Positions 11,710-23,810 are shown, counted from the stretch's first letter. The stretch: 64,000 nt of DNA from Marinobacter similis (GCF_000830985.1 NZ_CP007151.1:744001-808000), one strand, 5' to 3'. Notes: generated by a model from the sequence alone, not told the origin. Translations and numbers: made by a program.

Positions 11710-11839
11710 TATGTGTCCTATGTGATCAACGCAAGTTTACTCCGTGCTACCAGCAACACGGTCTGTTAGTCATGTCCGGATGAAGCCAGTGGCTGGCCGA
11801 TAACGCCACATCCGGCATTTCAACGACGAAAAGGTGTAG
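11710..11839 (-). promoter_or_regulatory. Structured rpsA leader region
   Basis: The 130 bases between cmk and rpsA contain two inverted repeats when read as rpsA mRNA: a CCGGATG...CATCCGG stem around 11779-11815, and a CCGTG...CACGG-type stem around 11742-11763, just before the start region. S1 represses its own translation through leader hairpins in E. coli, so this is a candidate autoregulatory leader. No strong Shine-Dalgarno is visible, only AGGACAC 6-12 bases before the ATG, which fits S1-type control. Confidence 0.5.
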
Positions 11840-12520
11840 TCAGGCCTGGCCCGCTGCGGCCATACACCTGTCCAACACCTCTTCAATACTCAACCCTGTA
11901 GAATCAATGACTTGCGCATCATCCGCAGGCTTGAGAGGGGCTGCAGAACGGTTCATATCCCGCTCATCGCGAACCCGTATCTCTTCTAAAAGGGCATCAA
12001 TGTTAACATCGACGCCTGCGTCCTTCAACTGGCTAAATCGTCTGCGGGCCCGCTCCTCTGCACTGGCGGTCAGGAAGATCTTGACCGGAGCATCGGGGAA
12101 TACCACGGTGCCCATGTCACGACCGTCGGCGACCAGGCCCGGTGCCTTTCGGAAATCCCGCTGACGCTGCAACAGCGCATCCCGAACCGGCTGCATGACA
12201 GCAACCCGCGACGCATTATCGCCACAGGTCTCGGTGCGTATCTCCGAGGTGACATCCTCTCCGGCCAGAATGACCTTCGCCGGCTCTCCCGGGGGCGTCG
12301 GCTCAAACGCCACATCCAAAGACGCCGCGACGCCAATCAGGGTTGCCTCATCTTCGAGGGACACACCCTGACGCACAGCCGCCAGTGCGGTCAAGCGATA
12401 GAGTGCGCCACTGTCGAGCAGATGAAAGCCCAGTTTCTTGGCCAGCATCTGGGTGACCGTGCCCTTGCCCGATCCACCGGGGCCGTCGACCGTGATTACC
12501 GTCGGCAGGTTATCCGTCAT
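11840..12520 (-). CDS. cmk: Cytidylate kinase
   Basis: 226-residue CMP/dCMP kinase: transfers phosphate from ATP to CMP or dCMP. P-loop [10 protein letters not shown] near residue 13, the nucleotide-binding DSGALYR, and [13 protein letters not shown] are all present. The ATG overlaps the stop of tyrA-aroA (TAATG), so the two are probably translationally coupled, as in many pseudomonads. Confidence 0.97.
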   Translation of the reverse strand: MTDNLPTVITVDGPGGSGKGTVTQMLAKKLGFHLLDSGALYRLTALAAVRQGVSLEDEATLIGVAASLDVAFEPTPPGEPAKVILAGEDVTSEIRTETCGDNASRVAVMQPVRDALLQRQRDFRKAPGLVADGRDMGTVVFPDAPVKIFLTASAEERARRRFSQLKDAGVDVNIDALLEEIRVRDERDMNRSAAPLKPADDAQVIDSTGLSIEEVLDRCMAAAGQA

Positions 12521-14747
12521 TACTCAGCTCCCTCCGCGGCAATTCGGATTCCGGTGCTCTGGGCCAATTCGACGAAACCGGGGAACGATGTTGCCACATT
12601 GGCACAATCAGTCACTTCAATGTCACCTGTTGCCCGCAAGGAGGCGACGGCGAACGCATGGCAATGCGGTGATCGCCTTCGCTGTCGACCTGGCCACCGG
12701 AAATGGTTTGCCCACCTTCAATGATAATGCCGTCCGACGTTACCGTGGTTTCAACACCCAGATTCGCCAGACCATCAGCCATAACCTGAATTCGGTCACT
12801 CTCCTTCACACGGAGCTCTTCGGCACCACGGAGCACGGTTCGCCCCTTGGCGCAGGTGGCAGCAATGAACAGCACCGGAAATTCATCGATAGCCAGAGGC
12901 ACCTGGTCCTCCGGAATGTCGATACCGGTCAGTTCGGCAGAACGAACCCGAAGGTCGGCCACCGGCTCACCGCCGATCTCACGCTCATCGAGCACTTCGA
13001 TATTCGCGCCCATCTGACGCAAGATGTTGATAACACCAACACGGGTCGGGTTCATGCCGACGTGGCGAAGCACCAGATCTGAGTCCGGGGCAATGCTGGC
13101 AGCCACCAGGAAAAACGCAGCGGAAGAAATATCTGCAGGCACATCAATATCGTTGGCAACGAGTTCCCCACCACCGCTGACACTGGCCGTGGCACCATCG
13201 CGATGCACGTGATAGCCGAATCCGGCCAGCATGCGCTCAGTATGGTCCCGGGTTGGCGCAGGCTCTGTCACCGAGGTGCTGCCCTCGGCATAGAGACCGG
13301 CCAGCAACAGGCAGGATTTAACCTGGGCACTGGCCACGGGCATTTCGTAATGGATGCCAGTCAGGTGCTGGCCGCCACGGATTTTCATCGGCGGACGGCC
13401 GCCCTCGGCGGTATCAATCACTGCACCCATGGCCCGCAGCGGATCGGCTACACGGCCCATGGGGCGCTTGGTCAGGCTCGCATCGCCGGTCAACTCGGAA
13501 TCAAATGGCTGCGCCGCCAGCAAACCAGCGAACAGACGCATGGCTGTGCCGGAGTTGCCCAGGTACAACGGGCCCCGCGGTGCCTGCAAACCGTTGACGC
13601 CGACGCCGTGAATACGGACAAAGCCGTCATCCGGCCCCTCAATGGTGACGCCCATATCCCGGAATGCCTGAAGCGTAGCCAGGCTATCCTCCCCCTCAAG
13701 AAAGCCTTTTACTTCCGTGATGCCGTTAGCCAGCGCGCCCAGCATGATTGACCGATGGGACATGGATTTATCACCCGGTACCCGGATATCACCGGCGATC
13801 GCGCCGCCGGGCTGAAGACGAAACGTTACCTGATTCTCACTGTTTTTTGTCACGTAAGCCTGCCCTGAAAGCATTTTTGAAAAGTGTTCCCGCGCCGCCT
13901 TGGCGCGACTGAAAACCCGGAGCAGCATGGCACTGTCCTGATTGGCAATCGCATCGCGCAACTGATCCAGATCATGGGTGAAATGGTCAATCACACGCAG
14001 CACCGCGTCGCGGTTGGAAAGAAAAATGTCGTGCCACATCACCGGATCGCTGGCCGCGATTCGGGTGAAGTCGCGAAAGCCGCCCGCGGCGTACCGGAAG
14101 ATGTCCATATTCTCGTCTTCACCGGCCAGGGTATCCACTAGCGAAAAGGCGATCAGGTGCGGGAGATGGCTGGTGGCCGCAAGCACCTCATCGTGATAAG
14201 CCACCGACATCGTTAGCACCGTGGCGTCGCAGCCTTCCCACAGCTGCTTGAGGTTCGCCAGGGCCTCGGGATTGGCGTCGTCGGCCGGGGTCAGAATAAC
14301 TTTGTGGCGGGCAAACAGATCGGGATTGGCGGCGCGAATACCACTCTTCTCAGAACCCGCAATCGGATGACCGGGGATTACCTGCGGGGACAACCTGCCG
14401 AACACCGCTTCAACGTCGGCCACAAAACTGGATTTGGTACTACCAACATCAGTCAGTACTGCCGACTCACCCAGCCAGGGTTTAATTTCTGCCAGCACCG
14501 CACGGGTTGCCCGAACCGGCACCGCCAGAACCACCAGATCACTGCCGGTGACCGCCTCTTCAATAGACTTGGCCGCTTGGTCAATAACACCCAGCTCAAC
14601 GCCCAGAGCCAGCTCCTCGGCTCGCTTGTCTGCTCCGACCACCACTTCAGCCAGACCATTGCGCCTGAGAGCGCAGGCCAGCGAGCCGCCAATCAGGCCC
14701 AAGCCGATGATCGCGACACGCTTGAACAGAGCTTGCTGATCCGGCAC
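12520..14747 (-). CDS. Bifunctional prephenate dehydrogenase / EPSP synthase (frame broken near the end)
   Basis: TyrA-AroA fusion of about 742 residues. Residues ~1-300 are NAD-dependent prephenate dehydrogenase ([10 protein letters not shown] nucleotide motif, [12 protein letters not shown] active-site segment). Residues ~310-742 are 5-enolpyruvylshikimate-3-phosphate synthase ([18 protein letters not shown], and KESDRI near the end). Start is GTG at 14747, one base after the hisC stop. A break near 12657 removes the last ~40 residues in the raw frame; one base restores a tail (from IEVTDC) that ends at TAA overlapping the cmk ATG. The fusion links shikimate and tyrosine synthesis in one polypeptide, common in Pseudomonas relatives. 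Confidence 0.95.
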
Positions 14748-14748
14748 C

Positions 14749-15917
14749 TCAGGCTTCCCTCTCAGACAGCGACTTTGATGAAAAAACAGATGACAACCCT
14801 GATGACAACCCAGATGCCAAAGACTGTTCGAGCGCCTCGATGAATTGCTGATTCTCTTCCGCCAGACCAACGGACACCCGCAGGTGGCGAGGCATGCCGT
14901 AACCGCCTACTGGGCGCACAATAACGCCCTTGGCGAGCAAGGCCTGATAAATGTCCTGCGCGCGTTCGCCGACATCAACCGAAATGAAATTGGCGGCCGA
15001 GGGTATGTACTCAAGCCCAAGACGGTCGAAGGCCTGCTCCAGCTGGCGCAGCCCGGCAGTATTCACCTCACGGGAACGTTCCAGATAGCGTTCATCTGCC
15101 AGCACGGCAGTTGCGGACGCCAGCGCCACGGTGTCGACGTTAAAGGGCTGGCGCACACGGTTGAGAATGTCGGCGATGGCTGGCGAGCTAATGCTATAGC
15201 TACCCTGAGTGCTGCAAGGCCCCAGGCTTTGGAAAAGGTTCTGCAGACAATCAGGTTCGGGAACTGTGCCAGCAGCTTCACCCCATCCGGGTACTCATCA
15301 CCCTGCAGGTATTCGCAGTAGGCTTCGTCCAGCACCACCAGCACATTGGCGGGAATTTTTTCCAGGAAAGCTTCTATCGCCGCAGCGCCGTGTACGGTGC
15401 CGGTCGGATTATTCGGGTTAGCCACAAAAATCAGGCGGGTACGGTCGGTAACGGCCTCCGCCATGGCGTCGAGATCATGCCCCCAGTCTCGGGCAGGTAC
15501 CGAGACCCCTTTGGCGCCAATGGCCTGGGTCACCAGCGGGTAAACCGCAAACGCGTATTGGGAAAAAATGACTTCGGCATCTCGATCGGCGAAGCAGCGG
15601 GTTATCACTTCCAGCACATCGTTGGAGCCATTACCCAGGGTGATCTGGTCCATATTGACGCCGAAACGATTCGCCAAGGCCTGCTTCAGATCGAACCCGT
15701 TGCCGTCCGGATACAGACACAGCTCTGACAGCGCCTTCTGCGCCGCCTTCAGGGCAACGTCACTGGGGCCCAGCGGATTTTCATTGCTGGCCAGCTTAAC
15801 AATGTCGGCCGGATTCAGGCCCAACTCGCGGGCCAGCTCGTCAATTGGCTTGCCCGGCTGATAGGGAGACAGTGCCTGAACCCCGGTTACTGCCAGACTC
15901 TGGTAATCAACTGCCAT
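14749..15917 (-). CDS. hisC: Histidinol-phosphate aminotransferase (frame broken)
   Basis: PLP enzyme, about 389 residues, of the HisC/aromatic aminotransferase family. Located in the aromatic cluster, it may serve both histidine and phenylalanine/tyrosine synthesis (HisC2 type in pseudomonads). Visible: LASNENPLGPS, FVANPNNPTGT, PLP lysine in CRTFSKAWGLAALRVG. The break near 15200 is repaired by one base, restoring LRVGYSISSPAIADIL. Start ATG at 15917 is preferred over the in-frame GTG at 15926 because of GGAGTGAG upstream. The C-terminus carries an unusual Ser-rich tail (SGLSSGLSSVFSSKS). Confidence 0.92.
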
Positions 15918-15964
15918 CGCTATCACTCACTCCGTAACTTTTTCCTGCCCTTAACATCGCAATG

Positions 15965-17062
15965 CTAGAGAACACCAATCGGATAGGAACCCAGACGCTT
16001 CAGCTCAACCGCTTCCTCGTCCACCTGGGCCAGCAGCTTGCTCACCTGGTCGTCTTCCATGTGGCCTTCGAAATCGATATAGAACACATAGGCCCAGGTA
16101 CCGCTGGGCGACGGCCGGGTTTCAATGCGAGTCAGGCTGATACCGTGCTGATGGAAAGGTTCCAGCAGCTGGTACAGCGCGCCCGGCTTGTTGCGCATAG
16201 ATACCAGGATGGAAGACTTGTCGTGACCACTGGCCGGCACTTCTTCCCGACCTATAATCAGGAACCGGGTGGTGTTGTCCGGACGGTCCTCAATGCTGTT
16301 CGCCAGCTTCTTCAAGCCATAAAGCTCGGCGGCCATATCGCCGGCAATTGCCGCGGCACCTGGCTCTTCCGCTGCCCGGCGCGCCGCTTCGGCGTTGCTG
16401 GACACAGTGATGCGCTCGATACCGTAGCGATGGGTATCCAGCCACTGGCGGCACTGAGCAAAAGATTGCTGATGCGAGTAGATGCGGGTGATGTCCTGGT
16501 CTTCGTGCTTGGGTGACACCAGCAAGTGGTGGTGAATCCGAAGCTGAACTTCGCCGCAAATCTTCAGCGGTGACGACATGAACATATCCAGCGTGTGGTT
16601 GATCATGCCTTCGGTGGAGTTTTCCACCGGCACCACGCCGTAATGAGCCGCACCCGACTCCACTTCCCGGAACACTGCATCAATGGCCGGCAGCGGTACG
16701 CTGACCACTGAATGCCCAAAATGCTTCAGAGCAGCCGCCTGGGTGAAGGTTCCCACCGGCCCCAAGAAGGCAATGTGCATCGGCTTTTCCAGGGCCAGGC
16801 AGGCGGACATGATCTCGCGAAACAGTCGCGCCATCTCCTCGCCCGACAATGGCCCGGGATTCTGCTCTTTGATGCGGCGCAGTACCTGGGCTTCCCGCTC
16901 CGGACGGTAGAAAAACACGTCCTGGTCCGGGTTTGAGTCCATCTTTACGTGTGCCACTTCCTGGGCACAGCGAGCGCGGGCACTGATCAGATCCATGATC
17001 TGCTGATCAAGGCTGTCAATCTCATCCCGGAGTTCGGCCAGACGAATCTGCTCGTCACTCAT
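15965..17062 (-). CDS. pheA: Chorismate mutase / prephenate dehydratase (P-protein)
   Basis: 365 residues with three domains. An AroQ-type chorismate mutase spans ~1-90 (LRDEIDSLDQQIMDLISARA). Prephenate dehydratase follows at ~95-275 (FLGPVGTFTQAAAL and the catalytic region VPVENSTEGMI). An ACT regulatory domain lies at ~285-360 with the Phe-binding ETRPS motif. It makes phenylpyruvate from chorismate and is normally feedback-inhibited by phenylalanine. It is 2 bases downstream of serC, one operon. Confidence 0.96.
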   Translation of the reverse strand: MSDEQIRLAELRDEIDSLDQQIMDLISARARCAQEVAHVKMDSNPDQDVFFYRPEREAQVLRRIKEQNPGPLSGEEMARLFREIMSACLALEKPMHIAFLGPVGTFTQAAALKHFGHSVVSVPLPAIDAVFREVESGAAHYGVVPVENSTEGMINHTLDMFMSSPLKICGEVQLRIHHHLLVSPKHEDQDITRIYSHQQSFAQCRQWLDTHRYGIERITVSSNAEAARRAAEEPGAAAIAGDMAAELYGLKKLANSIEDRPDNTTRFLIIGREEVPASGHDKSSILVSMRNKPGALYQLLEPFHQHGISLTRIETRPSPSGTWAYVFYIDFEGHMEDDQVSKLLAQVDEEAVELKRLGSYPIGVL

Positions 17063-17064
17063 GA

Positions 17065-18147
17065 TTAACCACGCTCCTTCGCGAATTCAGCCATATACTG
17101 CACCAACGCATCGACACCGGCCTCCGGCATGGCGTTGTAGATGCTTGCACGCATGCCACCCACGGAGCGGTGCCCCTTGAGGTTAAGCAAGCCGCGGGCA
17201 TCGGCGCCCTTAAGGAAGTCAGCATTGAGAGCATCGTCCGCCAGGGTGAACGGCACGTTCATCCAGGACCGGAAACGCGGATCGATCGGATTGGCGTAAA
17301 AATCGTTGGTGTCGATGAAATCGTAGAGTTTCTTGGCTTTGCGGGCGTTGATCGCCCCCATGGCCTCTACCCCACCCTGAGCCTTCATCCACTGGAACAC
17401 CAACCCTGCCAGGTACCAGGAATAGGTAGCCGGCGTGTTGTACATGGAATCGTTATCGGCGATGACCTGGTAGTTCATCATCGTCGGCGTTTCCCTACGG
17501 GCTTTGCCCAGAAGATCTTTCCGAATGATGACAACCACCAGACCAGACGGCCCGATGTTTTTCTGGGCGCCGGCGTAAATCAGACCAAACTTGGAGAAAT
17601 CCATAGGCCGGGACAGCATGGTTGAGGACATGTCCGCTACCAGCGGCACAGAACCGCTGTCTGGAATGAAGTCGAATTCCAGGCCGCCAATGGTTTCATT
17701 CGGCGTGTAGTGCAGATACGAAGCGTCAGCGCTGGTCTGCCAAGCTGAAACATCCGGAATCGAGCTGAATCCGGAATCCTCAGCACTGGCCACCACATTG
17801 ATGTTGCCGTAGCGCTTGGCCTCGGCGATCGCCTTTTTCGACCAGATCCCGGTGTTCACGTAATCCGCAGACCCACCTTCTCCGAGGAGATTGAGGGGGA
17901 TGGTGGCGAACTGACTGGAAGCCCCACCCTGCATAAAGAGTACGGCGTAATCATCTGATATACCGGCTAATTCACGAAGATCTCGCTCGGCGGTTTCAGC
18001 AATCTGTACAAACTCGTCGCTGCGATGGCTCATCTCCATCACGGACATACCAGTACCGCGCCAGTCCAGCATTTCCTCGCGTGCCTGCTGCAGCACTGCT
18101 TCCGGCAAGGTTGCCGGGCCTGCACAAAAGTTATACGCCCTACTCAT
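17065..18147 (-). CDS. serC: Phosphoserine aminotransferase
   Basis: 360-residue PLP class V aminotransferase making 3-phosphoserine (and a pyridoxine precursor). Visible: N-terminal YNFCAGPATLPEAVL, GGASSQFATIPLNL, and PLP lysine in IYAGAQKNIGPSG. Immediately upstream of pheA (2-base gap) and downstream of gyrA (50 bases), as in pseudomonads. Intact. Confidence 0.97.
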   Translation of the reverse strand: MSRAYNFCAGPATLPEAVLQQAREEMLDWRGTGMSVMEMSHRSDEFVQIAETAERDLRELAGISDDYAVLFMQGGASSQFATIPLNLLGEGGSADYVNTGIWSKKAIAEAKRYGNINVVASAEDSGFSSIPDVSAWQTSADASYLHYTPNETIGGLEFDFIPDSGSVPLVADMSSTMLSRPMDFSKFGLIYAGAQKNIGPSGLVVVIIRKDLLGKARRETPTMMNYQVIADNDSMYNTPATYSWYLAGLVFQWMKAQGGVEAMGAINARKAKKLYDFIDTNDFYANPIDPRFRSWMNVPFTLADDALNADFLKGADARGLLNLKGHRSVGGMRASIYNAMPEAGVDALVQYMAEFAKERG

Positions 18148-18197
18148 GTTCCGTGATCTCTCAAGTCATACTGATTCGGTCTGTTGGCAGTGCCGGC

Positions 18198-20875
18198 TTA
18201 GTCTTCGCCGGCACCTTCCTCGGAGCTGCTCTCACCCGCTGCATCACCGGCGTCACCATTGGACTCTCTACCTTCTAGCGTACCTTCCAGTACTCCGCCT
18301 TCAGGTGCTTCACCGTCAAGCTCTTCGCCATCAAGGCCAGCGTCATCGGCTTCGGCAATCCGCTCCACGCCTACCAGGCGCTCGTCTTCCTGGCTCAGCT
18401 TGATCAGACGCACACCCTGGGTGTTCCGGCTCAGCACGGAAACTTCGTCCGTGCGGGTCCGCACCAACGTGCCCTTGTCGGAGATCAGCATCATTTCATC
18501 GCCATCGAACAACTGCAGGGCTGTTACCAGGTTACCGTTACGCTCGGAGCACTGCATGGCGATAACGCCCTGGCTGCCTCGGCCGTAAGTCGGGAATTCA
18601 TCAATGGCTGTGCGCTTGCCGTAGCCGTTCTCACTGGCGGTGAGGATCACGCCATCTTCCTGAGGAATGATCAGGGAGACCACATGGTGCCCTTCTGGCA
18701 TCTTGATGCCGCGCACACCACGGGCGGTCCGGCTCATCGGACGAACAGCCTCTTCGTTGAAACGCACCGCTTTACCGGCGGTGGAGAACAACATCACTTC
18801 AGCGTCGCCCTTGGTGATGGCTGCGCCAATCAGGGTATCGCCCTCATCCAGCGACAGCGCAATCAGGCCACTGCTGCGCGGGCGGGAGAAATTCGGCAGC
18901 GGCGTCTTCTTGACCACGCCAGCGTACGTCGCCATCAGCACAAACTGGTCTTCCGGATAATCCCGTACCGGCAGGAAGGTGGTAATACGCTCACCTTCAT
19001 CCAGAGGCAGGATATTCACCATCGGGCGACCGCGGTGAGCACGGCTGGCACGCGGAATCTCGAATACTCGCAGCCAGTAAACCTTGCCCCGGTTGGAGAA
19101 GCACAGAATGGTGTCGTGGGAGTTGGCGACCAGCAGCTTCTCGACAAAGTCCTCGTCCTTCATGGACGTTGCAGCCTTGCCTCGACCACCGCGACGCTGG
19201 GCCTGGTAGTCTTCGACCGCCTGGGTCTTGGCATAACCACTGTGGGAGATGGTCACCACCAGGTCTTCTTCGTCGATCAGATCGGCAATGGTCAGGTCAC
19301 GACGGGAGCTGGTGATCTCGGTCAGACGCTCATCGCCGTAGTCGTTAACGATTTCCTGCAGCTCATCACGGATCACCTGCATCAGACGCTCCGGATCGCC
19401 CAGAATGTCGAGCAGATCGGCAATCTTCTCCAGGATTTCCTTGTACTCGTTCTGCAGCTTCTCGGTCTCAAGACCGGTCAGGCGGTGCAGACGCAGATCC
19501 AGAATCGCCTGGGCCTGCTCTGGTGACAGATGGTACAGGCCTTCACGCAGGCCGTAGACCTCGGGCAGATCGTCCGGACGACAGGCGTCTTCGCCGGCGC
19601 GTTCCAGCATGGCCAGTACATCACCGGGCGACCAGCCCTTGTCCATCAGCTTTTCCTTGGCTTCAGCCGCGGACGGCGAGGCTTGATCAGCTCGATGATT
19701 TCGTCGATATTGGCCAGCGCAACGGTCAGACCTTCAAGGATATGACCACGCTCACGGGCCTTGCGCAGTTCGAAGATGGTACGGCGGGTGACCACTTCCC
19801 GGCGATGACGGATGAACGCATCCAGCATCTGCTTCAGGTTCAGGGTCTTGGGCTCGCCGTTGATCAAGGCAACCATGTTGATGCCGAAGACCGTTTCCAG
19901 CTGGGTCTGGGAAAACAGGTTGTTGATGATCACGTCCGGGTTTTCACCCCGGCGCAGCTCGATCACAACCCGGATACCTTCCTTGTTGGACTCATCCCGC
20001 AGCTCTGAAATACCTTCCAGGCGCTTCTCTTTAACCAGCTCCGCAATCTTCTCGATCAGCCGTGCCTTGTTCAGCTGGTACGGCAGCTCGGTAATGATGA
20101 TGGCGTCGCGGTTGGTTTTCTTGTCGTGCTCGATTTCGTGGCGGGCGCGAATGTAGATCCGGCCGCGGCCTGTACGATAAGCCTCAACGATACCCGCCCG
20201 GCCATTGATGATGCCCTGAGTCGGGAAATCCGGTCCGGGGATAAACTCCATCAACTCATCAACGGTGAGATCCGGGTTGTTGATCAACTCCAGACACCCG
20301 TTCACCACTTCCGTCAGGTTGTGGGGCGGAATGTTGGTGGCCATACCAACGGCAATACCGGAGGAACCGTTGACCAGCAGATTCGGAACCCGGGTGGGCA
20401 GCACGTCGGGAATGCGTTCGGTGCCGTCATAGTTGTCGACGAAATCGACGGTTTCCTTGTCCAGATCCGCCAGCAGGGAATGGGCGATCTTTTCCATACG
20501 AATTTCGGTGTAACGCATGGCAGCCGCGTTGTCGCCATCGATCGAACCGAAGTTACCCTGACCATCAACCAGCGGGTAACGCAGGGAGAACGGCTGGGCC
20601 ATACGAACAATGGTGTCGTAGACAGCAGAGTCACCGTGCGGATGGTATTTACCGATAACGTCACCGACCACACGGGCCGATTTCTTATACGCCTTGTTCC
20701 AGTCATTGTTCAGTTCGGACATGGCGAACAGAACGCGGCGATGCACCGGCTTGAGGCCGTCCCGCACATCCGGCAGCGCACGGCCGACGATGACGCTCAT
20801 GGCGTAATCGAGGTAGGACTGTTTTAACTCGTCTTCTATGTTTACCGGCAGGATCTCTTTGGCTAACTCACCCAT
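18198..20875 (-). CDS. gyrA: DNA gyrase subunit A (frame broken)
   Basis: About 892 residues. The active-site tyrosine is Y122 in AAMRYTEIR. The quinolone region has Ser83 and Asp87 (GDSAVYD), the wild-type residues by E. coli numbering. The C-terminal beta-pinwheel carries the GyrA-box-like QRRGGRGK. The last ~55 residues are an Asp/Glu/Gly-rich acidic tail. A break near 19682 splits the coiled-coil region; one base restores [21 protein letters not shown]. Start ATG at 20875 with AAAGGAACC upstream. It heads the operon towards serC. Confidence 0.96.
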
Positions 20876-21001
20876 CGAGAAAGGTTCCTTTGCGTTATCT
20901 GGAAGTCGTGTCGGAGCCGTTATACGGCCCCCTAGTTATTCTGTAATAAGCCGCCGAGTCTACCACAATCACACCGTTACCGGGGCAACTGTGAGACAGG
21001 C

Positions 21002-21856
21002 TTAATCAAACACCACCGTCTTGTTTTCGTAGGTAATCACCTGGTCTTCGATGTGGGAGCGAAGGCCTCGAGCCAACACGTTCTTTTCCACATCCTTACC
21101 CAGGCGAACCATGTCGTCGATGGAGTCGCGGTGTGTTATGCGAATAACGTCCTGTTCGATGATCGGACCTTCGTCCAGATCCTCGGTGACGTAATGGCAG
21201 GTCGCACCAATCAGCTTCACACCGCGGCTATAGGCCTGATGGTAAGGACGCGCACCGGCAAACGACGGCAGGAAGCTGTGGTGGATATTGATCACCTTGC
21301 CCGAGTATTTGCGACACAACTCGGCAGGCAAAATCTGCATGTAGCGGGCCAGCACAACCACGTCGACATCGTACTGCTGGAACAACTCTTCGATGTGGGC
21401 GAAGGCCTCGGCCTTGTTGTCCTTGCTCACCGGGACATGGTGATAAGGAATCTCATGCCACTCCACCATGCGGCGAAGGTCGTCGTGGTTGGAAATCACC
21501 GCCGCGATCTCAGCATTCAGCTCCTTGCTGTGCCAACGGTGCAGCAGGTCCGCCACACAGTGTGACTCCTTGCTGCACATCAGAATGACTTTCTTCGGCT
21601 GGGCCGAGTCGGCAATGTGCCAGTTCATGTCGAACTCACGGGCAATCGGCTCAAACGCCGCCCGGAACTGATCAAGACCAAAAGGGATAGAACTGGCCTT
21701 GATTTCGTGCCGCATGAAGAACCGGCCGCTCTGGGTGTCCGAGTGATGGCTCGCCTCGGTAATCCAGCCATTGTACGTGGACAGAAAATTACTCACCTTG
21801 GCGACAATTCCGACCCGATCCGGGCAGGAAATCACAAGACGATAGGTATGCTCCAT
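21002..21856 (-). CDS. purU: Formyltetrahydrofolate deformylase
   Basis: 284 residues. An N-terminal ACT domain (~1-80) precedes a formyltransferase-like hydrolase domain that splits 10-formyl-THF into formate and THF, feeding PurT and balancing one-carbon pools. Catalytic Asn/His/Asp region: INIHHSFLPSFAGARPY and GATCHYVTEDLDEGPII. Intact, single gene between gyrA and ggt. Confidence 0.95.
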   Translation of the reverse strand: MEHTYRLVISCPDRVGIVAKVSNFLSTYNGWITEASHHSDTQSGRFFMRHEIKASSIPFGLDQFRAAFEPIAREFDMNWHIADSAQPKKVILMCSKESHCVADLLHRWHSKELNAEIAAVISNHDDLRRMVEWHEIPYHHVPVSKDNKAEAFAHIEELFQQYDVDVVVLARYMQILPAELCRKYSGKVINIHHSFLPSFAGARPYHQAYSRGVKLIGATCHYVTEDLDEGPIIEQDVIRITHRDSIDDMVRLGKDVEKNVLARGLRSHIEDQVITYENKTVVFD

Positions 21857-22000
21857 GGAAAGCCTTTCCTTAACTGAAATCCGGGAAAGCAGGTGCGCCG
21901 GGGAACCACTGGCGGAACAATCGACAGGTTGACGTTACGCACCGATGAAAATGACCGACTATCATAGCCTATCTGAACGCCAGAAACGAGGAACAGAATC

Positions 22001-23769
22001 ATGGACAAGGCCCCACAGCGGCAAATCAAAGGAACCCGCCTCAAGAGGCAGTCAGAGAGCCTCAGCGCCATCGCCCTGACCCTGACCCTGACAGTGTTCA
22101 CAGCAGGCCCGGTCTCCGGACAGGCCATTCTGGAAGGCGAACGCTTCCATCCAGCAGTTGCCACCCAGGGAATGGTCGCTACCAGCCACACCCTCGCAAC
22201 GGACGTCGCCCTGCAGGTGCTAAAAGACGGCGGCAATGCCATCGATGCAGCGGTTACAGCCGGCTTTGCCCTGGCCGTCACCCAGCCACGGTCCGGCAAC
22301 ATTGGCGGCGGCGGCTTCATGCTCATTGCTAAAGGCGATAACAGCGCACCCGAAGCCATCGATTACCGGGAGAAGGCCCCGGCAGCAGCCTCGGAAACCA
22401 TGTTCCAGGATGACAACGGCGAAGTGGTCAAGAACCGGAGCCGGTTTACCCACCTCGCAGCGGGTGTCCCGGGCACTGTTGCCGGGCTGGCCATGGCCCT
22501 GGAGCGCCACGGCACTCTATCCCTGAAACAGGCCCTGGCGCCGGCCATCAAACTGGCCCGGGATGGATTCACCGTACCGCAGCGCTTCACCGATGGCCTG
22601 GAACAGGCCCGTGCCCGCCTCGAACCCTGGCCGGCGACGCTATCGACCTTCTATAAAGCCGATGGCAGTGCCTACCAATCCGGCGACATCTTCCGACAAC
22701 CAGACCTGGCCGATACCCTTCAGCGCATTGCGGACCAGGGGGTAGACGGTTTTTACGAGGGCGAAACCGCTGAGCTGATTGTTGCCGAAATGGATCGCAT
22801 GGTGGCTTGATTACCGAGTCGGATCTGAGCAGTTACGAGCCGGTGGTTCGCACGCCGGTACATGGCACCTATCACGACTACGACGTGTTCTCCATGTCGC
22901 CGCCCTCCTCCGGCGGCACCCACATCGTGCAGATCCTGAATATCCTCGAGGGCTATCCGCTCCGGGAATCCGGCCATAACACCGCCGATACCATTCACTG
23001 GATGGCCGAGGCCATGAAACTGGCCTATGCCGACCGTTCCCAGTACCTGGGCGATACCGATTATGTGGATGTGCCGCTGGCCGGCCTGACGAGCAAGTCC
23101 TACGCTGAGGCGCTCAGAAAAGACATCACTCTTGAACGGGCGCGACCGGCCAGCGAGATCGGACCTGGCGAGCCCACCGCCTATGAAAGCCCGGAAACCA
23201 CCCACTTCTCGGTGGTCGACAAATGGGGCAATGCTGTCTCCAACACCTACACCATCAATTTCAGTTACGGCTCTGGCATCACCGTGGAAGGTGCCGGCTT
23301 CCTGCTTAACAATGAAATGGACGATTTCAGCGCCAAGCCCGGTGTACCCAACGCCTACGGCCTGATTGGCGGCGAGGCAAACAAAGTGGAACCCGGCAAG
23401 CGCATGCTCAGCTCCATGTCGCCCACCATTGTGAAAAAACAGGGCAAGAATTTCCTGGTCACCGGCAGCCCGGGTGGTTCCCGCATTATCACCACCACCC
23501 TGCAGGTGCTCCTGAATGTGATCGACCATGACATGAACATCCAGACTGCCGTCAGCGCGCCCCGGGTCCATCATCAGTGGTTGCCGGATGAGCTGCGCAT
23601 TGAGCAGGGCATCAGCGGCGACACCGTGAAGTTGCTGGAAAGTCTTGGCCATACCGTGGTTACCAATTCGGCGATGGGAGCCATTCAGAGTATTATGGTG
23701 GGAGAGGACGGAACACTTTACGGGGGTGCTGATCCGCGGCGTAGTACGTCCTCGGCTCAGGGTTACTGA
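22001..23769 (+). CDS. ggt: Periplasmic gamma-glutamyltranspeptidase (frame broken)
   Basis: Ntn-hydrolase, about 589 residues, made as a proenzyme that cleaves itself before a catalytic Thr. It hydrolyses glutathione and other gamma-glutamyl compounds. A Sec-type signal lies at residues ~20-42 (LTLTVFTAGPVSGQA). The large subunit has NAIDAAVTAGFALAV. The self-cleavage site is ETTHFSVVD, and the small subunit carries the GGSRI-type oxyanion segment. A break near 22800 is repaired by one G (reading RMGGLITESD). Divergent from purU, with about 145 bases between. Confidence 0.94.
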
Positions 23770-23810
23770 TACCGCCGCCGCACCCGATTCATCAAAACCA
23801 GGAGGCGATA

